Assembly: GCA_003242895.1 (NCBI GenBank) | Contig: QKMY01000038.1 | Location: 1 to 63,649, forward strand | DNA: 63,649 nucleotides | DNA from: Candidatus Margulisiibacteriota bacterium | GTDB lineage: Bacteria; Margulisbacteria; Riflemargulisbacteria; GWF2-39-127 | Direction: 5' to 3' | Part shown: piece after piece, positions 42,329 through 49,700 of the stretch | How the letters are laid out: the number at the start of each line of letters is the position of its first letter | Numbering within the stretch: position 1 is the stretch's first letter | Translations under genes and position numbers: made by a program | The notes under the pieces: model-generated | Told to the model about the DNA's origin: nothing | The model's input: only the letters and a program-made list of their open reading frames with translations | The model's database searches: none

Positions 42329-42335
42329 GTAGCAC

Positions 42336-43265
42336 ATGGAAGAAAAAAATGAAAAAGAATTGATCATTATACGTATGTTTGATGCTCCGAGCGAGCTTGT
42401 CTTCAAGTCCTGGACCGAGCCGCAGCAGGTGAAGCGCTGGTGGGGACCGAGAGGCTACTCGATGCCTTACTGTACTATTGATCTGCGCCTGGATGGTGTT
42501 TTTCATTACTGTATGCGTTCGCCTGAAGGAACAGACTTTTGGGGCAAAAGCATCTATCGCGAAATCGATTCGCCGGAACGGCTTGTCTTTACTGATTCCT
42601 TTTCGGACGAGTCAGGCAATATAGTCTCGCCTGCGCAGTACGGACTTGGAGAAGATTGGCCGATGGAAACGCTGGTGACGTTAACTTTCGAAGAGCATGA
42701 AGGCAAAACCAAGCTCACCCTGCGATCCCTGCTAGGACCTGCTGTGTCGGATGCAAATATCGAGGGGGCTGTGCAGGGTTGGAACGAATCTTTCGATAAA
42801 CTTGCCGAACTACTGGAGAATCCGGACCGGGAAGTGGTTCATACCCGTGTCTTCGATGCGCCGCGTGAACTTGTATTCAAAATGTGGCTCGATCCTGCAC
42901 ATATAGATCAGTGGTGGGGACCCAGAAACCTTACAACAATTGTCGATAAGATGGACGTTAAGCCGGGAGGTTCCTGGCGGATCGTTCAGCGCGATGAGCG
43001 CGGAAATGAGTATGCATTTAATGGTGTTTATCGTGAGATTGTGCCGCAGGAACGGCTTGTCCAGACATTTGAGTTTGAAGGCAATCCTGGCCATGTATTG
43101 CTTGAAACAGTGACGTTCGAAGGGCAGGATGGCAAGACGTCACTGACAGACAGAGCTGTTTTTCAGACAACTGAAGATCGTGATGAAATGCTCAAATCAG
43201 GAATGGAAAAAGGAGCGGCAGAGACCATGGATCGCTTTGCTGAACTTCTTAAAAAGGAGAAGTAG
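42336..43265 (+). CDS. Tandem AHSA1/SRPBCC-domain protein
   Basis: The 309-residue protein holds two AHSA1 (Activator of Hsp90 ATPase homolog-like, SRPBCC fold) domains. Domain 1 (about 10-160) has FDAPSELVFKSWTEPQQVKR and RWWGPRGY. Domain 2 (about 165-305) repeats this as FDAPRELVFKMWLDPAHIDQ with QWWGPRNL. Each domain forms a hydrophobic cavity; ligands of bacterial members are mostly unknown. It has AGGAGG 7 bases before ATG and a strong terminator right after the stop, so it is a single-gene transcript. Confidence 0.9.
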   Translation: MEEKNEKELIIIRMFDAPSELVFKSWTEPQQVKRWWGPRGYSMPYCTIDLRLDGVFHYCMRSPEGTDFWGKSIYREIDSPERLVFTDSFSDESGNIVSPAQYGLGEDWPMETLVTLTFEEHEGKTKLTLRSLLGPAVSDANIEGAVQGWNESFDKLAELLENPDREVVHTRVFDAPRELVFKMWLDPAHIDQWWGPRNLTTIVDKMDVKPGGSWRIVQRDERGNEYAFNGVYREIVPQERLVQTFEFEGNPGHVLLETVTFEGQDGKTSLTDRAVFQTTEDRDEMLKSGMEKGAAETMDRFAELLKKEK

Positions 43266-43285
43266 AAGGATATTCAGAGTGTTAA

Positions 43286-43318
43286 CCAAAAAGCCACACT
43301 TTTGGGGTGGCTTTTTGG
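43286..43318 (+). terminator. Intrinsic terminator after the AHSA1 gene
   Basis: CCAAAAAGCCAC pairs perfectly with GTGGCTTTTTGG (12 bp) around a 9-base loop, 21 bases after the stop codon. The A- and T-rich outer stem lets it work in both directions. Confidence 0.8.
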
Positions 43319-43481
43319 TGAGTATTTTTCAAGATATCTTAATCCTAATGCCGTTTTTGATTGCTGTTATGATATCGGGCGCCGGCTTCGGGCAAATATT
43401 GTTTTTACTCGAAGTAATACCCAAAGCGGTACTGGAAAAATCCGGGGGAACGGGTAACCTAAGTTATTTATAAAACTTCAA

Positions 43482-44117
43482 TTATGTCAGTATGAACTTT
43501 GTAATGATATCCCTCGTATTTTCAGCCATAAACATTTTCTTGAATATCCGGTAGGTTATAAGCACATCATAATTGCTGTCATGGAAACTGTCCGGATCAA
43601 TGTTGATATTATAATGCCTGGCAGTTTCTTGTAGCGATGGCCATTTCCAGTCATTTTTTTGCGGCATCCAGGCTGCTTTAACAATCGAAGTGTTGGAAAA
43701 CATGGTACAGAAGGTCCTGGGGAGGGAGAAGGGCAGGAATCTGGTATCGAAGCTGATATTATGACCTATAAAGTGCTGTACTCCTGCTATGAAGTTACTA
43801 AACGAATCGATATCCTCTGCAAAGTAGTTCGGATAGTCGAAGTTTTCCCGGTGCTTGGCAATCCTTTCAGCGGTTAGTCCGTTAACTGCAATGGCTCTGG
43901 AGTTATAATTTTCTTTCGGGTAGTAATATCTGCTAAAAAACGTTTCATCATGAAAGGTGCCTTGAGCAAGATCTATAGACACCTTGAGGGCAGAAATGCT
44001 TAAGACACTGCAGGCTGGAGTGAGGCCATTGGTCTCAACATCAAAGATCACCAGTTCATTATGTTGTGATCCGACGGATGGTGGTTTCGGTAAATGAAAC
44101 AATTTTTCTTTTGTCAT
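43482..44117 (-). CDS. DnaQ-like 3'-5' exonuclease (DEDD superfamily)
   Basis: The product has the exonuclease motifs VIFDVETNGL (Exo I, D and E), FIGHNISFDTRF (Exo II) and a C-terminal HDSNYDVLIT (Exo III, H and D of the DEDDh type). At about 211 residues it is a stand-alone epsilon-like nuclease, probably for repair or RNA/DNA end trimming. I prefer the start at 44117 (MTKEKLF) because an extended -10 TGTTATGAT lies 6 bases before it. A longer form starting at 44144 is possible but has no ribosome-binding site and would lie upstream of that promoter. Confidence 0.8.
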   Translation of the reverse strand: MTKEKLFHLPKPPSVGSQHNELVIFDVETNGLTPACSVLSISALKVSIDLAQGTFHDETFFSRYYYPKENYNSRAIAVNGLTAERIAKHRENFDYPNYFAEDIDSFSNFIAGVQHFIGHNISFDTRFLPFSLPRTFCTMFSNTSIVKAAWMPQKNDWKWPSLQETARHYNINIDPDSFHDSNYDVLITYRIFKKMFMAENTRDIITKFILT

Positions 44118-44123
44118 AATATA

Positions 44124-44132
44124 ATCATAACA
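44124..44132 (-). promoter_or_regulatory. Extended -10 promoter (TGTTATGAT) of the exonuclease gene
   Basis: On the minus strand TGT-TATGAT lies 6 bases before the ATG at 44117, which points to a leaderless transcript and settles the start choice. Confidence 0.45.
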
Positions 44133-44280
44133 AATATTTGCCATTTTAATAAATGGCTGTTTTGAATAGGCAAGGAATCAAAATATCATGAAAATATTTT
44201 TGTGGATGGCGTCAAGAAATAACCGGTTTTGGGCCGATTATGATCGCGTTATTTTTTTGTTACAAATATTTGCTTAATTG

Positions 44281-44289
44281 TGGTATAGT
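44281..44289 (+). promoter_or_regulatory. Extended -10 promoter (TGGTATAGT) of the polyamine operon
   Basis: TGG-TATAGT is placed 48 bases before the chosen start of the homospermidine synthase gene. It matches the TGN-TATAAT form seen before several other genes in the window. Confidence 0.45.
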
Positions 44290-44336
44290 TATTACCGCTA
44301 TTGTAGAAAATTCCTGTCGTTTTTATGAGGGCAATT

Positions 44337-45797
44337 ATGAAAAAGAAGTTTTGCGGAAAAATTCTGGTAATTGGCTGCGGGGGAGTCTCCCAATGTCTAT
44401 TGCCGATGTTGGTTAAACATCTGGATATGCCAACAGAAAAAATTGTTATTATGGATATGGTTGATAACCGTTCGCTGGTCAAGGGTGTTCTTGATGCCGG
44501 AGCCAAATACGTTATAGACAAAATAACCAAAAATAACTTACAGCAAAAATTATCTTCATATGTTGGCAAAGGCGATATGATAATTGATCTTGCCTGGAAT
44601 ATTGACTGTAACGAAATACTTGAGTGGTGTCATGATAACGATGTCCGCTATGTAAATACCTCTGTTGAGCAATGGGACCCCTATACCGATGCTGAAAATA
44701 CACATCCTGTAGACCGCACGCTGTATGTGCGCCATATGAAATTACGCAAAATGCTTTCTGCCTGGAAAGAAAAAGGGCCTTCAGCAGTTATCGACCATGG
44801 AGCGAACCCTGGATTGGTTTCTCACTTTACTAAAGACGCGCTGGAAGATATCGCGAAAAAAATTATCAGTGAAAAACCAAAAGATTCACGCGTTCCGGAA
44901 TTAATAAAGCACCTCGCTGCAAAGAATTTTAACAAAATAGCTCAGCTGACCGGAGTCAAGGTTATCCATATCAGTGAGCGAGATACCCAAATAGTAGATA
45001 AACCAAAAGGAGTAAATGAATTCGTTAATACCTGGAGTATTGAAGGGTTCTATGAAGAAGGTATCGCTCCGGCCGAAATGGGCTGGGGAACGCATGAGCG
45101 CTCACTGCCCAGAGGGGCACATGTTCATACGCATGGACCTTGTAATCAGATTTGTATTGCACAAATGGGCATGAAAACCAAGGTTCGCTCGTGGGTGCCC
45201 TGTGGTGAAATTGTTGGTATGGTTATCCGCCATGGAGAAGCCTTTACTATTTCCGATTATTTAACCGTATGGAATGACAGGAAACCAGAATATCGACCGA
45301 CGGTACATTACGCTTACTGCCCAAGTGACGGGGCAGTTCTCTCTTTACACGAGTTGGAAATGCGCCAGTTTAAAATGCAGGATAAACTGCGTATATTAGA
45401 AGATGAGATTATCAGTGGACATGAAGAGCTTGGCGTGCTATTAATGGGGCACGATTTTAAATGCTGGTGGACTGGCAGTATTCTAGATATAAATGAAACC
45501 CGCAAATTAGTTCCTAACCAAAACTCTACTACGTTGCAGGTTGCGTGTTCGGTTCTGGCTGCAATGTATTGGATGATTGATAACCCTTATGAAGGGGTGA
45601 ACGTTCCGGATGATTTGCCGCATAAAGAAATTTTGGCTGTAGCGAAGCCTTATCTGGGATCATATGTATCTCGTCCATCTGATTGGGACCCATTACAGAA
45701 TCGACAGGATTTGGACCTTTATAGTAAATTTAATAAGGGTGTACCAATGTATACTGAAGATGATAGATGGCAATTTACAACGTTTCAGATTTCATAA
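44337..45797 (+). CDS. hss: Homospermidine synthase
   Basis: The start is ATG 44337 with GAGGG 6 bases upstream (an ATG at 44325 overlaps that site). The 486-residue protein begins with a Rossmann fold KILVIGCGGVSQ, then DHGANPGLVSHF near residue 160, HYAYCPSDGAVLSLHEL near 325, EELGVLLMGHDF near 362 and a conserved STTLQVACSVLA near 395. These are the landmarks of the NAD-dependent homospermidine synthase family, and the length is right. The enzyme joins putrescine with an aminobutyl group to give sym-homospermidine. Downstream lies an ornithine decarboxylase that would supply putrescine, so the two genes form a short polyamine operon. Confidence 0.88.
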   Translation: MKKKFCGKILVIGCGGVSQCLLPMLVKHLDMPTEKIVIMDMVDNRSLVKGVLDAGAKYVIDKITKNNLQQKLSSYVGKGDMIIDLAWNIDCNEILEWCHDNDVRYVNTSVEQWDPYTDAENTHPVDRTLYVRHMKLRKMLSAWKEKGPSAVIDHGANPGLVSHFTKDALEDIAKKIISEKPKDSRVPELIKHLAAKNFNKIAQLTGVKVIHISERDTQIVDKPKGVNEFVNTWSIEGFYEEGIAPAEMGWGTHERSLPRGAHVHTHGPCNQICIAQMGMKTKVRSWVPCGEIVGMVIRHGEAFTISDYLTVWNDRKPEYRPTVHYAYCPSDGAVLSLHELEMRQFKMQDKLRILEDEIISGHEELGVLLMGHDFKCWWTGSILDINETRKLVPNQNSTTLQVACSVLAAMYWMIDNPYEGVNVPDDLPHKEILAVAKPYLGSYVSRPSDWDPLQNRQDLDLYSKFNKGVPMYTEDDRWQFTTFQIS

Positions 45798-45816
45798 CGG
45801 GAAGGAAACTTTATAA

Positions 45817-46959
45817 GTGGCTAAAGCTCTCCAAACTAATCAAAACATAGAAGCATTAATTCGCAAAATGGTGAAAGAACATGGTTCGCCTTTGATGATT
45901 ATCCAACGTAGTGCTCTTACGCAACAGTATAACCTGTTCAAGAAATGCCTGCCTGATGTTGCGCCTTTTTATGCTATTAAATCAAATCCTCATCCTGATA
46001 TTATAAAGACCTTTGTAGATCTGGGCGCTGGAGTTGATGTGGCTTCGGGAACCGAAATTGAATGGGTCTTGAATGCCGGCGCTTCACCAGAAAAAATTCT
46101 TTTTGCCAATACCATAAAGTCTGAAAAAGACTTGCGTTTTGCATATAAAAATAATATTACGATGATGACCTTTGATAATGAGCCGGAACTCTATAAAATT
46201 GCCAAATTTGCTCCGCGTTCCAAAGTAATCTTGCGTATTAAAGTTGCCAATGTCGGGAGCGTAGTGGAGCTTTCCCGTAAATTCGGGGCCGACCCTGACC
46301 AAGCCAGGTTTTTGATCAAAAAGGCTAAGAATCTTGGACTGGTCCCTGAAGGCATCAGTTTTCATGTCGGTTCTCAGTGTGCCAATATTAGCAATTATAT
46401 GAATGCGCTCGTAGAAGCTCACTCAATATTCACTGATATGGAAAGCCAAGGGATTACGCTACGTATGCTTGATATCGGCGGCGGGTTCCCTATTAAGCAT
46501 TTTGAAAACGAGAATATCCCCTCATTTGAAGGGATGGCTTCGCGATTAAGACGTGAAATGCGCAAGCTATTCAGTAAAATGAAGCATGTCTATTTTATTG
46601 CTGAACCAGGCCGGTTCTTTTCTGGCCCTGCCGGTATACTGGCAACCCAGGTGGTTGGCCGGGCTTTTCGAGATAATAAGAATTATTACTATATTAATGA
46701 CGGAGTTTATCAAGATTTTTCCGGTATTATTTTTGATCACTGCCAGTACGAGTTCAAGGCGATAAAACGAGGCCAAAAGTTCTTGAGCACGATTGCCGGA
46801 CCAACTTGTGACTCACTGGATGTCTTGTCGTTAAATGAAGAATTGCCTGAGCTGGATGTTGATAACATTGTCTACGTTAAAAATATCGGTGCTTATTCCT
46901 GTGCCAGTGCTGTTCCGGCTTTTAATGGGTTTTCACCGGCAAAAATCGTAATTATTTAA
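45817..46959 (+). CDS. Ornithine decarboxylase-type PLP enzyme (fold type III)
   Basis: The start is GTG 45817 with AAGGAAA upstream. The 380-residue protein has the PLP lysine K55 in FYAIKSNP, the HVGS motif near residue 189, the glycine-rich GGGFP near 222, the phosphate-binding EPGRF near 268 and the catalytic C331 in GPTCDSLD. The size and the GPTCDSLD motif favour ornithine decarboxylase over the larger arginine or diaminopimelate types; lysine decarboxylation is also possible. It follows the homospermidine synthase by 19 bases, and its putrescine would be the substrate of that enzyme. Confidence 0.85.
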   Translation: MAKALQTNQNIEALIRKMVKEHGSPLMIIQRSALTQQYNLFKKCLPDVAPFYAIKSNPHPDIIKTFVDLGAGVDVASGTEIEWVLNAGASPEKILFANTIKSEKDLRFAYKNNITMMTFDNEPELYKIAKFAPRSKVILRIKVANVGSVVELSRKFGADPDQARFLIKKAKNLGLVPEGISFHVGSQCANISNYMNALVEAHSIFTDMESQGITLRMLDIGGGFPIKHFENENIPSFEGMASRLRREMRKLFSKMKHVYFIAEPGRFFSGPAGILATQVVGRAFRDNKNYYYINDGVYQDFSGIIFDHCQYEFKAIKRGQKFLSTIAGPTCDSLDVLSLNEELPELDVDNIVYVKNIGAYSCASAVPAFNGFSPAKIVII

Positions 46960-47112
46960 TCAATAGGCTTGATCTGGGTTCATTCTATATAAATTAGCTG
47001 ATCTGATTTATCTATCACGTCTTGCGGATAGATTGAGCTAATTATATTCCTAATAATTGATGCGTTAGTGAACTCTTCCTGTATTCCATTCCGTAGATAA
47101 TAACAATCTTAT

Positions 47113-47433
47113 TTATTGCGATTTCTCAACGTAATTAATGGCAGTACTGCTGGGACTTGTGAGGTATATGAGTTTGGATACCCTTACCATTTCGCCGTCA
47201 ATAGCAAAGAGTGATCCAGCTAAAAATTCCAGCAACCGGTTACCCTCATGATCATCAATATGTGCAAGGTTGATGAGGACCGGGGTGCGGTCCAGTAACA
47301 AGGATGCGATACTCTCGGCTTCAAGAAAGCTTCGGGGTTCAATGATACTTATTTGGGCAACCGGCCTGGTAGTTTGTTTGCTGCCGGTAATATCAAGATC
47401 AAGACCAAAAAAAGCTTTTGCATTTTCCATCAT
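47113..47433 (-). CDS. sepF: Cell division protein SepF
   Basis: The 106-residue protein matches the SepF core: QISIIEPRSFLEAESIASLL, then PVLINLAHIDDHEGNRLLEF, then FLAGSLFAIDGEMVRVSKLI. SepF binds FtsZ and the membrane and helps to anchor the Z ring. AGGAG lies 8 bases before the ATG. It is a single gene here, and the usual N-terminal amphipathic helix is short (MMENAKAFFGLDL). Its presence points away from Proteobacteria. Confidence 0.88.
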   Translation of the reverse strand: MMENAKAFFGLDLDITGSKQTTRPVAQISIIEPRSFLEAESIASLLLDRTPVLINLAHIDDHEGNRLLEFLAGSLFAIDGEMVRVSKLIYLTSPSSTAINYVEKSQ

Positions 47434-47606
47434 TTTTTTTTCTCCTGTAGGTGAGATGTTTATAGATAATTATATCAATCATTTTCTAAAAAACCTGTAG
47501 GTCCGCTATAAATATCTTCTTGATATTTATCATAATATGGTTAATATATAACGTTAGCCTTAGACTAGGCTGTTCCTTCCCATGAAAAGATAGAAAGGTT
47601 TTATCC

Positions 47607-48677
47607 ATGCATTTTTCTAAGTTTTTACGATGGTCTTTATTACTGCTCGGACTTGTATTGACCTTAACCTTCCCAGTGGCAATATCAAAAGCTGCAACTA
47701 TTCCCGCCCGTCCGGAGACCCAGCTGGTAGTGTTGTGTTACCATCTGATTAATTCTACCCTGAAAACCCCGTATACGATTTCTGACACGCTTTTAAAGAA
47801 GCAATTGGATACCTTAACAGCACAGGGATATCGTTTTGTCACAATGCAGGAGGTCGATGATTATTATTATAAAAACAAACCTCTTCCTTCCAAGGCTGCC
47901 GTAGTTACTTTTGATGATGGTAATCGCAGCGTTTATACTATAGCTTATCCGATAATGCGGGCCCGCAATATTCCTTGGACTTTGTTTGTGTATCCTACCG
48001 GGATTCAAGCCGGACCGAAGCATGGGTTTATGAGTTGGGCTGAAGTGAAAGAGGTTTCCGACCATGGAGCGACTATAGGTAGCCATTCTTATTGGCATCC
48101 GTTCCTCACTGATTATGTTAAAGAAAAAAACCCAGATAAATGGTTGAATCTTCAGATAGCCCAGTCCCGAGCAACCATTGAAAGCCATATCGGCAAGCAG
48201 GTGCAAACTTTTGCCGTTCCCTTTGGACTCTGGGACCGAACTGTATCGGATAAACTCCGGGAAGCGGGGTATCGACTGGTTTTTAATGTCAATAACTCCA
48301 ACAACGATCAAAATAGTGATCCAATGAACCTCAACCGACAAATGATCGGTGCTGGTGAACCGATCGGTTATTTTACCAGTCGGATTGTTACCAGGCGTTT
48401 GAGTTCCACCAACCATGGCCCGCAAAATCTGAGTATTGTGGAAACTCCGGAAGTGACCCTGCGTATCAACATTCCTAATGTTCATAACTTCCAGGACGGG
48501 GAATGGGCATTGCGTGAGCCGCGTTGGGGTAAAATAGTATTGTCGCCAAAAAACGGGCACGTGGAAATTCCTGTCAAACTGACCCAAGCCGGACAGTATA
48601 TTCCTCATATTTACGCTCGTAACGCGAATGGTGAAACCTATGAAGACAGCTGGAGTTTTATTTATCGCAAGCGGTAG
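47607..48677 (+). CDS. Secreted polysaccharide deacetylase (NodB family, CE4)
   Basis: The 356-residue protein has an N-terminal signal peptide (about residues 1-30, ending SKAAT). The NodB domain shows VVTFDDGNRSVY near residue 97 with the metal aspartates, TIGSHSYWHP near 153 with the two metal histidines, and FAVPFGLWD near 200. The last 80 residues form a beta-rich tail. It would remove acetyl groups from cell-wall or exopolysaccharide amino sugars outside the cytoplasm. AGAAAGG lies about 9 bases before the ATG. It has no operon partners. Confidence 0.88.
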   Translation: MHFSKFLRWSLLLLGLVLTLTFPVAISKAATIPARPETQLVVLCYHLINSTLKTPYTISDTLLKKQLDTLTAQGYRFVTMQEVDDYYYKNKPLPSKAAVVTFDDGNRSVYTIAYPIMRARNIPWTLFVYPTGIQAGPKHGFMSWAEVKEVSDHGATIGSHSYWHPFLTDYVKEKNPDKWLNLQIAQSRATIESHIGKQVQTFAVPFGLWDRTVSDKLREAGYRLVFNVNNSNNDQNSDPMNLNRQMIGAGEPIGYFTSRIVTRRLSSTNHGPQNLSIVETPEVTLRINIPNVHNFQDGEWALREPRWGKIVLSPKNGHVEIPVKLTQAGQYIPHIYARNANGETYEDSWSFIYRKR

Positions 48678-48758
48678 GAAAGACCTCGGTTAATAGCTTA
48701 ATGAGAGCTCCGACGCCCTGCAATGTAAAGCCAGGATAATAAATTGCAAACTCCGCGA

Positions 48759-49388
48759 TCACAGTATTTCATCGAGATTGCCTTTACCCTGACGAATAAG
48801 CATTGGCCCGGCATCAGTTGAACAATCTACAACTGTTGAGGCAATACTACCTCCGCAACCACCATCAATTACTATATCGACGAGGTCCTGATATTTTTCG
48901 TATATCAATTCAGGGTCCGTTGAATATTCAATAATGCTATCTTCGTCATGTATTGATGATGTAAGGATCGGATTTCCCAGCTCTTTAACAATGGTCAGGA
49001 TTATATTATTGTCAGGAATCCTGATGCCTACTGTTTTTTTCTGTGATTCAAATATTTTAGGAACTTTACTGCTGGCTTTTAAAATAAAGGTAAAAGGTCC
49101 TGGCAGGGCCCTTCTAAGCAGCTTGTAAGTAGTTTTGTCCAGTTGCTTAGTGTAATCAGAAATATGACTTAAATCGTAGCAGATAAAAGAAAAGTTGGCT
49201 TTTTCTATTTTCAAGCCTTTGATTTGTGCAACTTTTTCTATTGCTTTGCGGTTATAAATGTCACAGCCAATGCCATAAACAGTATCGGTCGGATAAATTA
49301 TTACTCCGCCGGTTTGAAGGCAATCAACAACTTTGCTGACGAGCCTTGGATCAGGATTTTTATTGAATAATTTTATGAATTCCGCCAT
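48759..49388 (-). CDS. YciO/YrdC/Sua5-family protein (TsaC-like)
   Basis: The 209-residue protein has the YrdC fold landmarks GGVIIYPTDTVYGIGCD near residue 28, PGPFTFILKAS near 95, VGIRIPDN near 115 and a late DCSTDAGPMLIRQGKG. Members make threonylcarbamoyl-AMP for the tRNA t6A modification; the YciO branch has a less certain role. The KRP motif is not obvious (KIEKANFSF instead of KxRPxxxP), which favours the YciO branch over TsaC itself. The 312-bp gap upstream (49389-49700) has a small GTGGTA...TACCAC inverted repeat and no gene. Confidence 0.8.
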   Translation of the reverse strand: MAEFIKLFNKNPDPRLVSKVVDCLQTGGVIIYPTDTVYGIGCDIYNRKAIEKVAQIKGLKIEKANFSFICYDLSHISDYTKQLDKTTYKLLRRALPGPFTFILKASSKVPKIFESQKKTVGIRIPDNNIILTIVKELGNPILTSSIHDEDSIIEYSTDPELIYEKYQDLVDIVIDGGCGGSIASTVVDCSTDAGPMLIRQGKGNLDEIL

Positions 49389-49684
49389 AGCAGATTATTC
49401 CCCGTGGTTTAGAATATTCTTGAATGCTTTTTGTTAGATGTACTGCACTAGGAGCTAACTGTCAACACATCATCCGGTAAAACACCAGCGAATCTGCCAT
49501 ATTATTCATATAGAGAGTTATACCGCTGATATTCATAGTAAAACCTTTCTTATTTGTGGTAAAAATATTATACCACGAAAATAAAAAATACAGAGAGTCC
49601 CGAGTCAGGGCCCCTCCATCATTCACACTAGCTGAGCACAGAGGTCTGTTAACGTACTGTGTGATTCTCTTGAGTGAAATAGTC

Positions 49685-49693
49685 TGCTATAAT
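49685..49693 (+). promoter_or_regulatory. Extended -10 promoter (TGCTATAAT) of the SNF2 helicase gene
   Basis: A perfect TGC-TATAAT ends 7 bases before the ATG at 49701, and there is no Shine-Dalgarno, so the mRNA should be leaderless. Confidence 0.55.
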
Positions 49694-49700
49694 TTTCTAA

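Noticed and set aside
28803-42336. Search for the missing second half of the VOC gene between hsdR and the AHSA1 gene, to prove insertion
   Set aside because: No recognisable VOC C-terminal sequence was seen in 42148-42335, so the insertion model stays an inference.
43270-43473. Open frame that runs through the terminator after the AHSA1 gene and looks hydrophobic
   Set aside because: It reads through a clear intrinsic terminator, has no ribosome-binding site and resembles no protein.
47814-48608. 264-codon minus-strand frame opposite the polysaccharide deacetylase
   Set aside because: The plus-strand frame has a signal peptide and all NodB motifs; the antisense frame has none.
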